Below, piece after piece: positions 1-9,182 of a DNA stretch of 64,000 nt. The position numbers and the translations under genes are program-made. The notes beneath the pieces were generated by a model. It searched no databases, was not told the origin of the DNA, and worked only from the letters and a program-made list of their open reading frames with translations. The stretch comes from Stakelama sediminis. GTDB taxonomy: Bacteria; Pseudomonadota; Alphaproteobacteria; Sphingomonadales; Sphingomonadaceae. Numbering within the stretch: the stretch's first letter is position 1; each line of letters begins with the position of its first letter. The stretch is taken from the NCBI RefSeq assembly GCF_014199335.1, contig NZ_JACIJI010000001.1:682001-746000 (forward strand), written 5' to 3'.

Positions 1-16
1 GCGCCCCTATCCCGCA

Positions 17-649
17 ATGACCGACGCCGAACGGCTGACGGCGGCCGAACGCTTTTACGAAACCATGGCGACGCGGCGGACGTGCCGGGCATTTGCCGAT
101 ACGCCGGTGCCGCGCGCGATCATCGAAACGGCAATCCGCACCGCCGGGACCGCGCCCAGCGGTGCCAATCATCAGCCCTGGTATTTCGCGGTGGTCGCCT
201 CTGCCGATAAAAAGCGGGCGATCCGCGAAGGAGCGGAAGCCGAAGAACGCGCCTTTTACGAAGGCAAGGCGGGGCAGGAATGGCTGGAGTCGCTCGCACC
301 GCTCGGCACCGATGCGGACAAGGGATATCTGGAAATCGCACCCTGGCTGATCGTCATTTTCGAGCAGCGCCGCGGTGGTCCCGAACCGGGTGACGACCGA
401 CAGAATTATTATGTTACCGAAAGCGTCGGGCTGGCGACCGGCTTGCTGCTCGCTTCCCTGCATCAGGCCGGGCTGGCGACACTCACCCATACGCCCAACC
501 CGATGAAGTTCCTCAATACGCTGTGCGAACGTCCGGCGACAGAAAAGCCCGTGATGATCGTGGTGGCGGGTCATCCTGCAACCGATGCAACCATCCCCGT
601 GCACGCCACGCTGCGCAAACCGCTCGACGCGATCACAAGCTGGCTGTAG
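17..649 (+). CDS. nitroreductase family protein
   Basis: A 210-residue protein of the FMN-dependent nitroreductase fold, which reduces nitro groups, quinones or halogenated tyrosine-like substrates with NAD(P)H. The N-terminal MATRRTCRAF and the following SGANHQPW are the usual FMN-phosphate and flavin-contact segments of the family, and ESVGLATGLLLASLHQAGL is the central helix typical of these enzymes. The length fits a single-domain member. The ATG at 17 lies 16 bases from the window edge, so an upstream start or operon partner cannot be excluded. The DUF418 gene follows 52 bases downstream on the same strand. The substrate is not predictable from sequence. Confidence 0.85.
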   Translation: MTDAERLTAAERFYETMATRRTCRAFADTPVPRAIIETAIRTAGTAPSGANHQPWYFAVVASADKKRAIREGAEAEERAFYEGKAGQEWLESLAPLGTDADKGYLEIAPWLIVIFEQRRGGPEPGDDRQNYYVTESVGLATGLLLASLHQAGLATLTHTPNPMKFLNTLCERPATEKPVMIVVAGHPATDATIPVHATLRKPLDAITSWL

Positions 650-701
650 CACCGCCGCAATAGATCGACGCATCGGCGATCGTCGGTTTGGGGGAACGGG
701 C

Positions 702-1976
702 ATGGCAACCCTGCCAGAGCGAATCGGAACGCTGGACACCATTCGCGGAGTCGCGGTGCTGGGCATCCTGTTGCTCAACATCGTCGCCTTTGCGATGCCG
801 CAGACCGCCTATATGAACCCGCGCGCCTATGGCGGCTGGCATGGCGCCGACCTTGCTGCTTATCTGATCAACTTCGTGCTGTTCGACGGCAAGATGCGGG
901 GATTATTCTCCTTTCTGTTCGGCGCATCGATGCTGATGGTCATCGAACGTGCCGAACTGAGCGGCCAGTCGCCCGCGCGCGTGCATTTTTCGCGCATGAT
1001 CTGGTTGCTGATATTCGGCCTGATCCACCTGTGGCTGATCTGGTGGGGCGATATTCTGACGCTCTATGCGATGGTCGGCATGATCGCCTGGGCATTTCGC
1101 AACAAGGACGCGCACAGCCTGATCGGCCACGGCATTCTGCTGCTCTGTTTCCAATGGCTGCTGATGATTCTGATGCCGATCGGAATGCATGCCACCGAAC
1201 TGGCCGCCGCGCGACCGGACGCGACCGCCGATGCGCGTCACGGGCTGGAACAGTTGCAGCAGGGGTTCGGCGTGCCGTCGGCGCAATGGATTGCCGGGCA
1301 ACTGGCGCTGATGCGTGGCGGCTATTGGGGCATTCTGAGCGACCGGCTGGCCAACAATATCACCACGCCGCTCAACAGCCTGTTGTTCGTCGGCGCGGAA
1401 ACGCTTGCCTATATGCTGTTCGGCATGGCGGCCCTGAAAAGCGGCTTCCTGACCGGCGCATGGGAACGACGGCGCTACTGGCGCTGGGTGGCGGTCGGCT
1501 TCGGGATCGGAGTCCCGGTCTATGCTGCGCTGGGCGCATGGATGGTCGCGCAGCAGTTCAGCATGATGTCGGTGGCCATTGCGGTGATGGCGGCCAGCGT
1601 TCCCGTCCGCTCCGTGATGATCGTCGGCTGGGCGGCGCTCATCATACTTGCCCTGCGCCCCGGTGGTGCCCTGACGCAGCGGCTCGCGGCTGCCGGGCGG
1701 ATGGCGTTCAGCAATTATCTCGGTACCAGCCTGATCTGCACGACATTGTTTTACGGCTATGGCTTCGGCTGGTTCGGCTATTGGTCGCGCGCGCAGATTT
1801 ACGGGGTGGTGCTGGCGGTCTGGGTGCTGATCCTGCTGTGGTCGAAACCCTGGCTGGAACATTTTCGCTACGGCCCGCTCGAATGGCTGTGGCGCAGCCT
1901 TGCCCGACGGCAATGGCAACCGATGCGCGGCGGAGCCCTGTCAGCCACTCAAAAAGTTGCGACTGACACGCAATAA
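702..1976 (+). CDS. DUF418 domain-containing membrane protein
   Basis: An integral membrane protein of about 424 residues. The start MATLPERIGTLDTIRGVAVL carries the RI-x-x-LDxxRGxAxLGIL signature of DUF418/YeiB-like proteins, followed by many hydrophobic helices (for example around LLIFGLIHLWLIWWGDIL) and a C-terminal block GRMAFSNYLGTSLICTTLF and PLEWLWR that is diagnostic of DUF418. The reading frame is open further upstream to 585, but that extension overlaps the nitroreductase gene and lacks the family N-terminus, so the ATG at 702 is preferred. The biochemical function of the family is unknown; acyltransferase-like transport has been suggested for related folds. Confidence 0.85.
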   Translation: MATLPERIGTLDTIRGVAVLGILLLNIVAFAMPQTAYMNPRAYGGWHGADLAAYLINFVLFDGKMRGLFSFLFGASMLMVIERAELSGQSPARVHFSRMIWLLIFGLIHLWLIWWGDILTLYAMVGMIAWAFRNKDAHSLIGHGILLLCFQWLLMILMPIGMHATELAAARPDATADARHGLEQLQQGFGVPSAQWIAGQLALMRGGYWGILSDRLANNITTPLNSLLFVGAETLAYMLFGMAALKSGFLTGAWERRRYWRWVAVGFGIGVPVYAALGAWMVAQQFSMMSVAIAVMAASVPVRSVMIVGWAALIILALRPGGALTQRLAAAGRMAFSNYLGTSLICTTLFYGYGFGWFGYWSRAQIYGVVLAVWVLILLWSKPWLEHFRYGPLEWLWRSLARRQWQPMRGGALSATQKVATDTQ

Positions 1977-1979
1977 CTA

Positions 1980-2000
1980 TTGCAAACGGTTCTCATTATC
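1980..2000. promoter_or_regulatory. candidate Fur box upstream of bfd
   Basis: The sequence TGCAAACGGTTCTCATTATC sits about 29 bases before the bfd start. Its reverse complement matches the classical 19-bp Fur consensus GATAATGATAATCATTATC at about 14 positions, including the whole GATAATGA half. Iron-dependent repression of bfd by Fur is well established in enterobacteria and pseudomonads, so the location makes sense. Binding itself is inferred. Confidence 0.55.
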
Positions 2001-2028
2001 TCCATAAACGCTGTCGAGGAGAGCGTTT

Positions 2029-2199
2029 ATGGTCGTTTGCGTGTGCAATGCTATTCGCGAGGAACAGGTCCGCGATGCGGCTCGCAACGGCGCACGCAGC
2101 GCTTGCCAGGCCTATCGCGCGCTGGGGCGTCAGGCCAAATGCGGTCAGTGCACACCGTTTGCGCGTGAAATCATCGCCCGGGAACACAGCGCCGCCTGA
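2029..2199 (+). CDS. bfd: bacterioferritin-associated ferredoxin (Bfd-like)
   Basis: A 56-residue [2Fe-2S] protein. The four cluster cysteines are C4-x-C6 and C38-x2-C41 in the arrangement MVVCVCNAI ... KCGQCTPFAREII, which is the Bfd/NifU-type Fer2_BFD fold. Bfd docks on bacterioferritin and passes electrons to release stored iron as Fe2+. The ATG at 2029 has a GAGGAGAG ribosome site a few bases upstream. A Fur-box-like element precedes it, consistent with induction under iron limitation. No bacterioferritin gene lies in the window, so its partner must be elsewhere. Confidence 0.88.
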   Translation: MVVCVCNAIREEQVRDAARNGARSACQAYRALGRQAKCGQCTPFAREIIAREHSAA

Positions 2200-2237
2200 A
2201 CCGTCGCCCACAGACGGTCAGACGGTGCATAGCATCC

Positions 2238-2459
2238 TTATTGCTGGTTGGTCACCGCCTGATTGTCGGCGGGTTTGTGCGCGGAAATCGTCGGCACGCT
2301 GATCGTCTTGTTGACGGTGCCGACATCGACGGTTCCGGTTTCCATCTGATAAGCAGGCGCCTGAGCGGGCCGGGTCTGGGTGATGTTGATCCAGCCGACC
2401 GAAACGAGAATGATAAAGATAATGATCGCCAGTCCGATCAGCACCAGCAGGCCGCGCAT
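2238..2459 (-). CDS. small single-pass membrane protein
   Basis: A 73-residue protein with a strongly hydrophobic N-terminal segment (MRGLLVLIGLAIIIFIILV) that would be one transmembrane helix or uncleaved signal, followed by a polar tail rich in Thr, Val and Gln. The start at 2459 is supported by a GGGAGAG ribosome site immediately upstream; a longer open frame to 3002 runs through rpmB on the other strand and is not credible. It converges with bfd. No family is recognised. Confidence 0.6.
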   Translation of the reverse strand: MRGLLVLIGLAIIIFIILVSVGWINITQTRPAQAPAYQMETGTVDVGTVNKTISVPTISAHKPADNQAVTNQQ

Positions 2460-2606
2460 AGGTCTCTCCCTTTTGAAACGATAGCGTAATAACGTACCAT
2501 CCGCACAGGAAGTTGCACGGCCGATAGCAGAATCGGTTGACGCAACGCCGCTTAGCCGGTATCGGCGCGGACTTTCCGGAAACTTCCGAAACCAGGATTG
2601 ATAGCC

Positions 2607-2903
2607 ATGTCGCGCATTTGCGAGCTGACCGGCAAGGGCCGGCAGGTGGGACACAATGTTTCCCACGCCAATAACAAGACCAAGCGTACCTTTCTGCCCA
2701 ACCTGCAGAATGTGACGCTGATCTCCGAAGCGCTGGAGCGTTCGGTGCGCCTGCGCGTGTCGACCCACGGCCTGCGCTCGGTTGAACATGTCGGCGGTCT
2801 CGACAACTGGCTGCTGAAGACCCGCGACGACGACCTGTCGCTGCGCGCCCGCCGCCTGAAGCGCGAAATTCGTAAGAAACTGGCCGACAGCGCCGCCGCC
2901 TGA
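2607..2903 (+). CDS. rpmB: 50S ribosomal protein L28
   Basis: A 98-residue L28 of the large ribosomal subunit. [20 protein letters not shown] and the basic C-terminal block [18 protein letters not shown] are the conserved ends of the bL28 family, and the length fits alphaproteobacterial L28 (longer than the 78 aa of E. coli). An in-frame ATG three codons earlier exists, but the conserved MSR start is preferred. Its stop is only two bases from the stop of the convergent gene on the other strand. Confidence 0.97.
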   Translation: MSRICELTGKGRQVGHNVSHANNKTKRTFLPNLQNVTLISEALERSVRLRVSTHGLRSVEHVGGLDNWLLKTRDDDLSLRARRLKREIRKKLADSAAA

Positions 2904-2905
2904 TT

Positions 2906-3907
2906 TCAATTCGCTGCCGCCTTCACGGGCGGCAGATCGATACGGAATTTGAGCAGCAGCGTTCGTTCGAACCAGCTTTGATTGTCGTCGGACACGATCC
3001 ACAGGATCGTGCCGGCGCTTTCGTGCGTCAGCGCGATTCCTTCGAAATTGTCGTGGATCAACGGCGCGGCCAGCGTGGCGAGTTCCCTGCCGCGTACCGT
3101 GGCACCGGGCCGGATCGCTCCCGCCGGGATCAGGGTCAGCTTTGCCCGGAACCCTTTACGCAGGCTGAAGGAGCGGTTGAGCACCAGTACGCGCCCGTCC
3201 GCCAGCGCCAATGCGTCTGAAGGATTATATCCTCCCGCAGGCGGCATGTAGATAAAGCGAAAGCCTTGGTCGGGGGCCTTAATCGGATCGCCTGCGAAGC
3301 AGATCGCCGCGTGTCCCTTGTGATGGGGCCAGTTGCCGGTTTCCGAAAATACGACGAACCTGCCATCGGGCAAATCGGCCATCGCCTCCGGCCCGCCATT
3401 TTCGGGCCAGTCCCGCATTGCCGCGGGTTCGGCATGACCGCGAACATGCTCGAACCCGGCATCATAGCGCCAGATGGCGTTATGCTGTTCAAAGCCAACC
3501 CGGAAATCCCCGGTTCCGGGGTCGCGCACCATCGATTCGCTGTCGCGATCAATCTTCGTCCAGCCGGTCCCCGGCCCACCCGGCAGTTCCGAAAAGCGAA
3601 CGTCCGTCGGTCGCCAGTCTGCTCCCATACGAAATCGCAACAAGGTGCCGAAGTCGGACAGCAGCGTGAACCGGTCAGCCTGTACATACAGCGAGGAGAA
3701 CCCGCCGAATGCCGGATCGGGGTCGGTCAGATGGACACCGCCGAGATAGGTCAGCGCACCCGTCCGCTTCAGGGTCGGATCGGCAGTCGAAAGCGGAACC
3801 GGGGTTGCGCGCAATTGCGGGCGGGAGGTGAAAACGTCGCGATGCGCCTCGCCCGAATAGCACGGTACGAACAGGACAATCAGCAGGATCGACAACAGGA
3901 TACGCAT
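2906..3907 (-). CDS. esterase-like activity of phytase family protein (secreted)
   Basis: A 333-residue exported protein. Residues 1-20 (MRILLSILLIVLFVPCYSGEA) form a signal peptide. The mature part carries features of the phytase-esterase-like family (PF13449): GGVHLTDPDPAFGGFSSLYV near residue 55, LLSDFGTLLRFRM, PEAMADLPDGRFVVFSE, and the C-terminal DNFEGIALTHES and IVSDDNQS. These are beta-propeller strands. The family is named for an esterase-like activity, but substrates are not established, so only a periplasmic hydrolase role is proposed. It is tail-to-tail with rpmB. Confidence 0.75.
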   Translation of the reverse strand: MRILLSILLIVLFVPCYSGEAHRDVFTSRPQLRATPVPLSTADPTLKRTGALTYLGGVHLTDPDPAFGGFSSLYVQADRFTLLSDFGTLLRFRMGADWRPTDVRFSELPGGPGTGWTKIDRDSESMVRDPGTGDFRVGFEQHNAIWRYDAGFEHVRGHAEPAAMRDWPENGGPEAMADLPDGRFVVFSETGNWPHHKGHAAICFAGDPIKAPDQGFRFIYMPPAGGYNPSDALALADGRVLVLNRSFSLRKGFRAKLTLIPAGAIRPGATVRGRELATLAAPLIHDNFEGIALTHESAGTILWIVSDDNQSWFERTLLLKFRIDLPPVKAAAN

Positions 3908-4071
3908 CGCTATCGCTGTAGGCGCTGCGGCATTCCGGTAAAACCCCGACTGAACAATAGCTGACGGCCGCGTTCAGACTGACCTAAAGCCCGGTCCTTA
4001 TACTTGCACCGACCGACCGCGGCTGGCCGAGCCGCTTCGGCAAGTCCTTTCGCGTAGCGTATCGAAAGGCG

Positions 4072-4101
4072 GGGCCGGTCTTCTGTATGGGAGACCGGCC
4101 C
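4072..4101 (-). terminator. hairpin downstream of phbB
   Basis: GGGCCGGTCT and AGACCGGCCC form a perfect 10-bp stem with a 10-base loop, starting 9 bases after the phbB stop on the minus strand. Only a short mixed T run follows, so termination strength is uncertain. A second small inverted repeat (CCTTTCG / CGAAAGG) lies just beyond at 4047-4070. Confidence 0.5.
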
Positions 4102-4109
4102 TTTGCCGG

Positions 4110-4832
4110 TCAGTACATATGCTGGCCGCCGTTGATCGACAATGTCGACCCGGTGACGAAACCGGCATCTTCCGAGCAGAGAAATGCAACGCCGCGGGCG
4201 ATCTCGCTGGCCTGTCCCAGCCGCCCGACGGGAATGCGCGCAACGATCTTTTCGAGCACTTCGGACGGCACCGCGGCCACCATATCGGTGTCGATATAGC
4301 CCGGCGCGATGGCGTTGACGGTGATGCCAAGGCGCGCGCCCTCTTGCGCCAATGCCTTGGTAAAGCCGTGAATGCCCGATTTCGCGGCGGCATAGTTGAC
4401 CTGACCATATTGTCCGGCCTGCCCGTTGATCGAGCCGATATTGACGATACGCCCCCATTTACGTTCACGCATTCCGCCGAACGCAGCCTTCGCCATGTTG
4501 AAGCATCCGCCCAGATTGATGCGGATCACATCTTCCCACATGTCGCGAGTCATTTTCGACATGGTACCGTCGCGGGTCACACCGGCATTGTTGACGATGA
4601 TGTCGACGGGGCCAAGCTCGGCCTCCACCTTCGCCACACCTTCCTGACAGGCGTCGAAATCGCCGACGTCCCATTTATAGCTGGCGATACCGGTTTTTTC
4701 GGTAAAAGCACGGGCGCGCTCTTCATTGCCGGCATAGTTGGCGGCAACCGTCATGCCGGCCTCTTTAAGCGCGAGGCTGATCGCCTCTCCAATACCGCGG
4801 GTTCCGCCGGTGACGATCGCTACGCGTGCCAT
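4110..4832 (-). CDS. phbB: acetoacetyl-CoA reductase
   Basis: A 240-residue short-chain dehydrogenase that reduces acetoacetyl-CoA to (R)-3-hydroxybutyryl-CoA with NADPH for polyhydroxybutyrate synthesis. Visible are the nucleotide site VTGGTRGIGEAIS near residue 8, NNAGVTRD near 85, and the catalytic Ser-Tyr-Lys set in NIGSINGQAGQYGQVNYAAAK. The block beginning GQAGQYGQ and the C-terminal NGGQHMY are characteristic of PhbB/PhaB rather than FabG. A good AGGAGAG site precedes the ATG. The other PHB genes (phaA, phaC) are not adjacent here. Confidence 0.9.
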   Translation of the reverse strand: MARVAIVTGGTRGIGEAISLALKEAGMTVAANYAGNEERARAFTEKTGIASYKWDVGDFDACQEGVAKVEAELGPVDIIVNNAGVTRDGTMSKMTRDMWEDVIRINLGGCFNMAKAAFGGMRERKWGRIVNIGSINGQAGQYGQVNYAAAKSGIHGFTKALAQEGARLGITVNAIAPGYIDTDMVAAVPSEVLEKIVARIPVGRLGQASEIARGVAFLCSEDAGFVTGSTLSINGGQHMY

Positions 4833-4871
4833 GCATGACTCTCCTATTAGCCGGGAATTGCGAGGCTTAGG

Positions 4872-5879
4872 CTACGCATCCGGCAGCCAGCCCGCAAGCT
4901 CTTGTGCGAGAATTTTGCGCAGCATTTCCATGCCCGGTGCGCTGGTGTTGAGGCACGGCAGACAGGCAAAGTCGGTTCCGCCCGCTTCCATGAACGTCTC
5001 CCGCCCGCGCAGCGCGATTTCCTCCAGCGTTTCAACGCAATCGGCGGAAAAACCGGGGGTCAGCACCGCCACGCGCTTTCCCCCCTTGCCGGGAAGTGCC
5101 GCGAGCACTTTGTCGGTTGCAGGCTCGAGCCATTTGGCCCGGCCGAAGCGGGACTGAAATGCGACCACCAGTTCACGGCCCAGCGCTTCGCTCAACAGGC
5201 GTGCGGTCTTCCGGCAATGACAGTGATAGGGATCGCCCAGTTCCAGCGTCCGCTGCGGCATCCCGTGAAAGCTCGCGACAATCGTATCGGGCGTGAAGTC
5301 GAGCGCCGCCAGCCCGGCCTCCACCGATGCGCGCAATGCCTCGATATAGGCGGGATGGTCATAATAAGGCGGCAGGGTGCGGATGGCGGGTTGCCAGCGC
5401 ATATCGGCCAGCGCGGCAAAGGCAGCATCGTTGGCGGTCGCCGTCGTCGCCGCGCAATATTGCGGATAGAGCGGCGCGAACAGGATACGCTCGCATCCGG
5501 CTTCCTTCATCGCGCGCAGACGGTCGCCGATTGCCGGACTACCGTAGCGCATTGCCCAGTCGACCAGCACGTCCGGCCCGAACGCGTCCTTTAACCCTCC
5601 CGCCTGTGCGCGCGTGATCGCGGCAAGCGGGGAGCCGTCCTCGCCCCAGACCTGCGCATAAGCGTGCGCGGACTTTTTGGGGCGCGTGGTCAGGATGATG
5701 CCGCGCAGGATCGGTTGCCAGGCAATCGGCGGAATCTCGACGACACGGCGGTCGGACAGAAATTCGGCAAGATAGCGCTTCACCGCCTTCGGCTCCGGCG
5801 CGTCCGGCGTACCGAGATTGATGAGCAGCACGCCGATACGCGGTGCCGGGATCGGCGGATGATCGGCCGGACGGTTCAT
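4872..5879 (-). CDS. hemH: ferrochelatase
   Basis: A 335-residue enzyme that inserts Fe2+ into protoporphyrin IX, the last step of heme synthesis. It begins with the family pattern GVLLINLGTPDAPEPKAVKRY, has LYPQYCAATTA near residue 145, the metal/catalytic His in SFHGMPQR near 200, DPYHCHCRKTA, and SRFGRAKWLEP. The C-terminus (PGFSADCVETLEEI, FACLPCLN) is typical. The ATG overlaps the stop of the upstream molybdopterin dehydrogenase gene as ATGA, so the two are probably cotranscribed and translationally coupled. Confidence 0.95.
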   Translation of the reverse strand: MNRPADHPPIPAPRIGVLLINLGTPDAPEPKAVKRYLAEFLSDRRVVEIPPIAWQPILRGIILTTRPKKSAHAYAQVWGEDGSPLAAITRAQAGGLKDAFGPDVLVDWAMRYGSPAIGDRLRAMKEAGCERILFAPLYPQYCAATTATANDAAFAALADMRWQPAIRTLPPYYDHPAYIEALRASVEAGLAALDFTPDTIVASFHGMPQRTLELGDPYHCHCRKTARLLSEALGRELVVAFQSRFGRAKWLEPATDKVLAALPGKGGKRVAVLTPGFSADCVETLEEIALRGRETFMEAGGTDFACLPCLNTSAPGMEMLRKILAQELAGWLPDA

Positions 5880-8128
5880 GAATCGTCTCCAACTGTCAGG
5901 GGCAGATCGCGCAGCCGCACGCCCGTCGCCGATTGAATGGCGTTGGCGATCGCCGGGGCGACCGGTGGCACCGCGAGTTCGCCGACACCGCCGGGGTCCG
6001 CTCCGCTTTCAATAATCTCAACCTGTATTTCCGGGCTGTCGGCAAGCGTCGGCAGGTTGAGATCGGCAAACCCTCGGGCATCCGCCAGATTGTCGGTAAA
6101 GCCGGTACTGCCCCCCAGCGCGCCGGCAACGCCGAAGATCAGCCCGCCCTCTATCTGCTGGCGGACCAGATCGGGATTGATCATCCGGCCGCAATCGACC
6201 GCCGCCACCAGTCGGTCGACCCGGATCTGCTGATCCTCATCGACGTGCGCTTCGGCCATCACCGCGATATAGGAGCCGCGAAACATGTGGCAGGCCATGC
6301 CCTGCCCGCTGCCCGCGATGCCGCCCTGCCAGGCGCCCAGCGACGCCACCGTGGTCAGGCAGCGTGCGAGCCGGGGATGACCGCCGAGCATCGAAATGCG
6401 GAACGAATGCGCCTCCACACCCGCGACATGCGCCAGTTCGTCGAGAAAGCATTCGGTGAAAAAACAGCTATAGCTGTGCGCGCCGGAACGCCATTCCCCC
6501 ACGGGCACGCCGATATCCGCAGGGTGATGATCGAGCGCATAATTGGGAATGGCGTAAAAGGGCGTCGCCCCGGCCACCGCGGCATGATCGCCGATGCCGG
6601 TGCCGGGAATCGCCTGCGACAGCGCCGCCGCAACATCTCCGCCCAGCAGCCGCTTTGCCACTTCATGCCCGACCGGTGGCGCTGCGATCTTGCACAGCCA
6701 GCCCTGTATCGCACCGTCAGGGCCCAGCCGCGCGCTCATCCGGCCAAGCGCTGCCGGACGATAACGGTCGTGCAGACATTCCTCGCTGCGCGACCAGGTG
6801 AGTTGCACCGGCCGTCCGAATTTCCGGGTCAGTAACGCCGCCTGTGCCGCAGCCACGGTTTCCAGCTTCGCGCCGAACGAACCGCCCGCCATCATCGGAT
6901 AGACGATCACCGCGTCCTCCGAGACATTCGCGGCCTTTGCCGCCGCCGCACGCGCCAGTCCGGGCGCCTGCGTCGGCACCCACAGCCGCAGCCGTCCGTC
7001 GGTCCAGTGCGCGGTGGCGGTCATCGGCTCTATCGCCGCGTGCAGCGCCAGCCCGACGCTGTAATCGGCGGCGACGATCTGCGCATCCCTGAACACCGGT
7101 TCCAGATTGCCGACGCTGGCCATGCGCTCGCCCTTGCCGTCGATCGCGGCTTTCAGCCCGGCGTCGATCGAATCGCTGTCGACGATCGCGCCGCGCGTTT
7201 CGAAGCGCGGCGCCAGCGCATCGAGCCCCTTGTTCGCGGCCCACCAGTTTTCCGCAACGACCGCGACCCAGTTAGCGTTTTCGACGATACTCAGGACGCC
7301 GCGAACCTTCTTCGCCGCCGCGTGATTCGAACTCAGCAGCCGGGTATCGCCCACCGGGCCCTGCCGCACCGACGCGAACACCATATCGGGCAGACGGACA
7401 TCGGCAGCGAAATTGGCCGATCCGTCAACCTTTGCCGGAGTATCGAGGCGCTGCACGGAACTGCCCGACAGGCGATTCGACGTTTCCTGCCGCAGCGGAA
7501 TTTCCTGCGGCAGCGACTGGTGCGCGGCATCCGCAGCCAGATCGGCAAAGCGCAGCCGGTCGTTGCCGTGGATGACGAAGCCTTCAGCCGTATTGCACGA
7601 CCGCCAGTCGACCTTCCACCGCTTCGCCGCCGCCTTGCACAGCAACACACGGGCCGAGGCCCCCGCCTGCCGCAAATCGGGTTCGAACGCGCGAATCGAG
7701 GTCGACGCAGCGGTCAGCATCAGTGCGGTACGTTCCGCATGCGAGCGGCGAAAGCCTTCCGGCAGATTGGCAAAGGCATCGCGAAACAGAATGTCGGCGG
7801 CCAGCGCATTGGCGTAGAGCGCATTGAGCGGGGCAGCCTCCACCCCGACGGTACGCCAGTCCGCGCCCAGTTCGTCGGCCAGAATCTGCGGCAGCGCGGT
7901 ATAGACCCCCTGTCCCAGTTCAGCCTGCGGGACCGCGACCGTCACTTCGCCGTCCTTGCCGATTTTCAGCCATGCGCCGAAGATCGTCTCACCCGGCGCA
8001 GCGGTCAGGTTGGGCATATAGTGGCGCGGCCACAGCGCATAGGCGACGATCAGGCCGACCCCGGCCCCGCCCCCGATCAGCAATTTCCGCCGGTCGATCC
8101 CGCGACCGGATGTTTGGGTATCCGCCAT
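5876..8128 (-). CDS. molybdopterin-binding xanthine dehydrogenase-family subunit (IorB-like), Tat-exported
   Basis: A 750-residue large subunit of the aldehyde oxidase/isoquinoline 1-oxidoreductase group, which hydroxylates N-heterocycles or aldehydes at a Mo-cytosine dinucleotide centre. The N-terminus has a twin-arginine signal ([20 protein letters not shown]). Further landmarks are [49 protein letters not shown], and the GVGELAVPP segment near the C-terminus that carries the catalytic glutamate in this family. The [2Fe-2S] partner subunit normally encoded beside it is absent here. It overlaps hemH by ATGA and is divergent from lgt. Confidence 0.85.
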   Translation of the reverse strand: MADTQTSGRGIDRRKLLIGGGAGVGLIVAYALWPRHYMPNLTAAPGETIFGAWLKIGKDGEVTVAVPQAELGQGVYTALPQILADELGADWRTVGVEAAPLNALYANALAADILFRDAFANLPEGFRRSHAERTALMLTAASTSIRAFEPDLRQAGASARVLLCKAAAKRWKVDWRSCNTAEGFVIHGNDRLRFADLAADAAHQSLPQEIPLRQETSNRLSGSSVQRLDTPAKVDGSANFAADVRLPDMVFASVRQGPVGDTRLLSSNHAAAKKVRGVLSIVENANWVAVVAENWWAANKGLDALAPRFETRGAIVDSDSIDAGLKAAIDGKGERMASVGNLEPVFRDAQIVAADYSVGLALHAAIEPMTATAHWTDGRLRLWVPTQAPGLARAAAAKAANVSEDAVIVYPMMAGGSFGAKLETVAAAQAALLTRKFGRPVQLTWSRSEECLHDRYRPAALGRMSARLGPDGAIQGWLCKIAAPPVGHEVAKRLLGGDVAAALSQAIPGTGIGDHAAVAGATPFYAIPNYALDHHPADIGVPVGEWRSGAHSYSCFFTECFLDELAHVAGVEAHSFRISMLGGHPRLARCLTTVASLGAWQGGIAGSGQGMACHMFRGSYIAVMAEAHVDEDQQIRVDRLVAAVDCGRMINPDLVRQQIEGGLIFGVAGALGGSTGFTDNLADARGFADLNLPTLADSPEIQVEIIESGADPGGVGELAVPPVAPAIANAIQSATGVRLRDLPLTVGDDS

Positions 8129-8254
8129 CGCGCCTGCTCTATCGCGCCTGTCGCCGCCATGCCAGCGCGATCATGTCGACCCGCCAGTAAAGTCTTGGGT
8201 TTGTCGCATCATGCCGGTAAGGCGGTCGCAGTTCATCCGGAGCGACCTGAAACC

Positions 8255-9163
8255 GTGATCCTCTCCCAAGCAGCCGCAGCGGCCGGCCATCACTATCTGC
8301 ACTTTACGCAACTCGGCCTGCACCCCGTCCTCTATTCCTTCCATATTTTCGGGCATCAGCTTGATATTCGCTGGTATTCGCTCGCTTATATCACCGGCAT
8401 CCTGCTTGGCTGGTGGTATCTGATGAAGCTGCTGGCTCAGCCGGGTGCGCCGATGGCACGGCGCCATGCCGACGATCTGGTCTTTTATGCGACCATCGGG
8501 ATCATTCTGGGCGGGCGGATCGGCTATATCCTGTTCTACGCGCCGGAAATGATCCTCCATCCGCTGCAGATGTTCCGGCTGTGGGACGGCGGCATGTCGT
8601 TCCATGGCGGTGCGGCGGGCGTCAGCATCGCGATCATCTATCTCGCGCGCAAGAACGGACTGAACTGGCTGCGCATTCACGATTACGTCGCCTGCTGCGC
8701 GCCGTTCGGCCTGTTTTTCGGGCGTATCGCCAATTTCATCAACGGTGAGCTGTGGGGCCGCCCGACCACGGTCCCCTGGGCGATCATCTTTCCCAACACC
8801 GTTGCCTTCGGTCCTAATCCGCCGCGCCATCCCAGCCAGTTGTATGAGGCGGGGCTGGAAGGGCTGTTGCTGTTCGCGATTCTGTGGTTCCTCTTCTGGC
8901 GGACCAAGGCGCGGTATCAGCCCGGCAAGCTGGTCGGCGCATTCCTGCTCGGCTATGGCTGTGCGCGCTATTTTGTCGAATTTTTCCGTCAGGCGGATGA
9001 ACAGTATCTCAACAACCCCATTCTCGGCACGCCGGGAACGCATATGGGCCAGTTGCTGACGATTCCGATGATTATCGGCGGCATTTACCTGATCCGCACC
9101 GCGAAGGGGCGGCAGGAACGCGCCGGTATCAAGATCAGCGAGACCGACGCCGCCGAGGCATGA
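8255..9163 (+). CDS. lgt: prolipoprotein diacylglyceryl transferase
   Basis: A 302-residue inner-membrane enzyme that transfers diacylglycerol from phosphatidylglycerol to the lipobox cysteine of prolipoproteins. Conserved motifs visible are [28 protein letters not shown], the GMSFHGG block, [15 protein letters not shown] and RHPSQLYEA, with seven hydrophobic segments. The frame is open far upstream, but that part is the shadow of the molybdopterin gene. The GTG at 8255 gives the right family N-terminus and follows a GGAGC ribosome site. lspA, the next step of the pathway, lies near 30.6-31.1 kb. Confidence 0.92.
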   Translation: MILSQAAAAAGHHYLHFTQLGLHPVLYSFHIFGHQLDIRWYSLAYITGILLGWWYLMKLLAQPGAPMARRHADDLVFYATIGIILGGRIGYILFYAPEMILHPLQMFRLWDGGMSFHGGAAGVSIAIIYLARKNGLNWLRIHDYVACCAPFGLFFGRIANFINGELWGRPTTVPWAIIFPNTVAFGPNPPRHPSQLYEAGLEGLLLFAILWFLFWRTKARYQPGKLVGAFLLGYGCARYFVEFFRQADEQYLNNPILGTPGTHMGQLLTIPMIIGGIYLIRTAKGRQERAGIKISETDAAEA

Positions 9164-9182
9164 ACCACCCGCGGGAGGCAGT

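Noticed and set aside
903..1919. Long antisense frame over the DUF418 gene
   Set aside because: It is rich in Arg, Gln and His as expected from the complement of a high-GC membrane gene; no domain is seen.
4047..4070. CCTTTCG/CGAAAGG inverted repeat after phbB as a regulatory site
   Set aside because: Only 7-bp arms in a gap with another hairpin; too short to claim a function.
7007..8254. A 718-residue plus-strand frame joined to lgt
   Set aside because: The first 416 codons are antisense to the molybdopterin gene and show no family features; lgt starts at the GTG at 8255.
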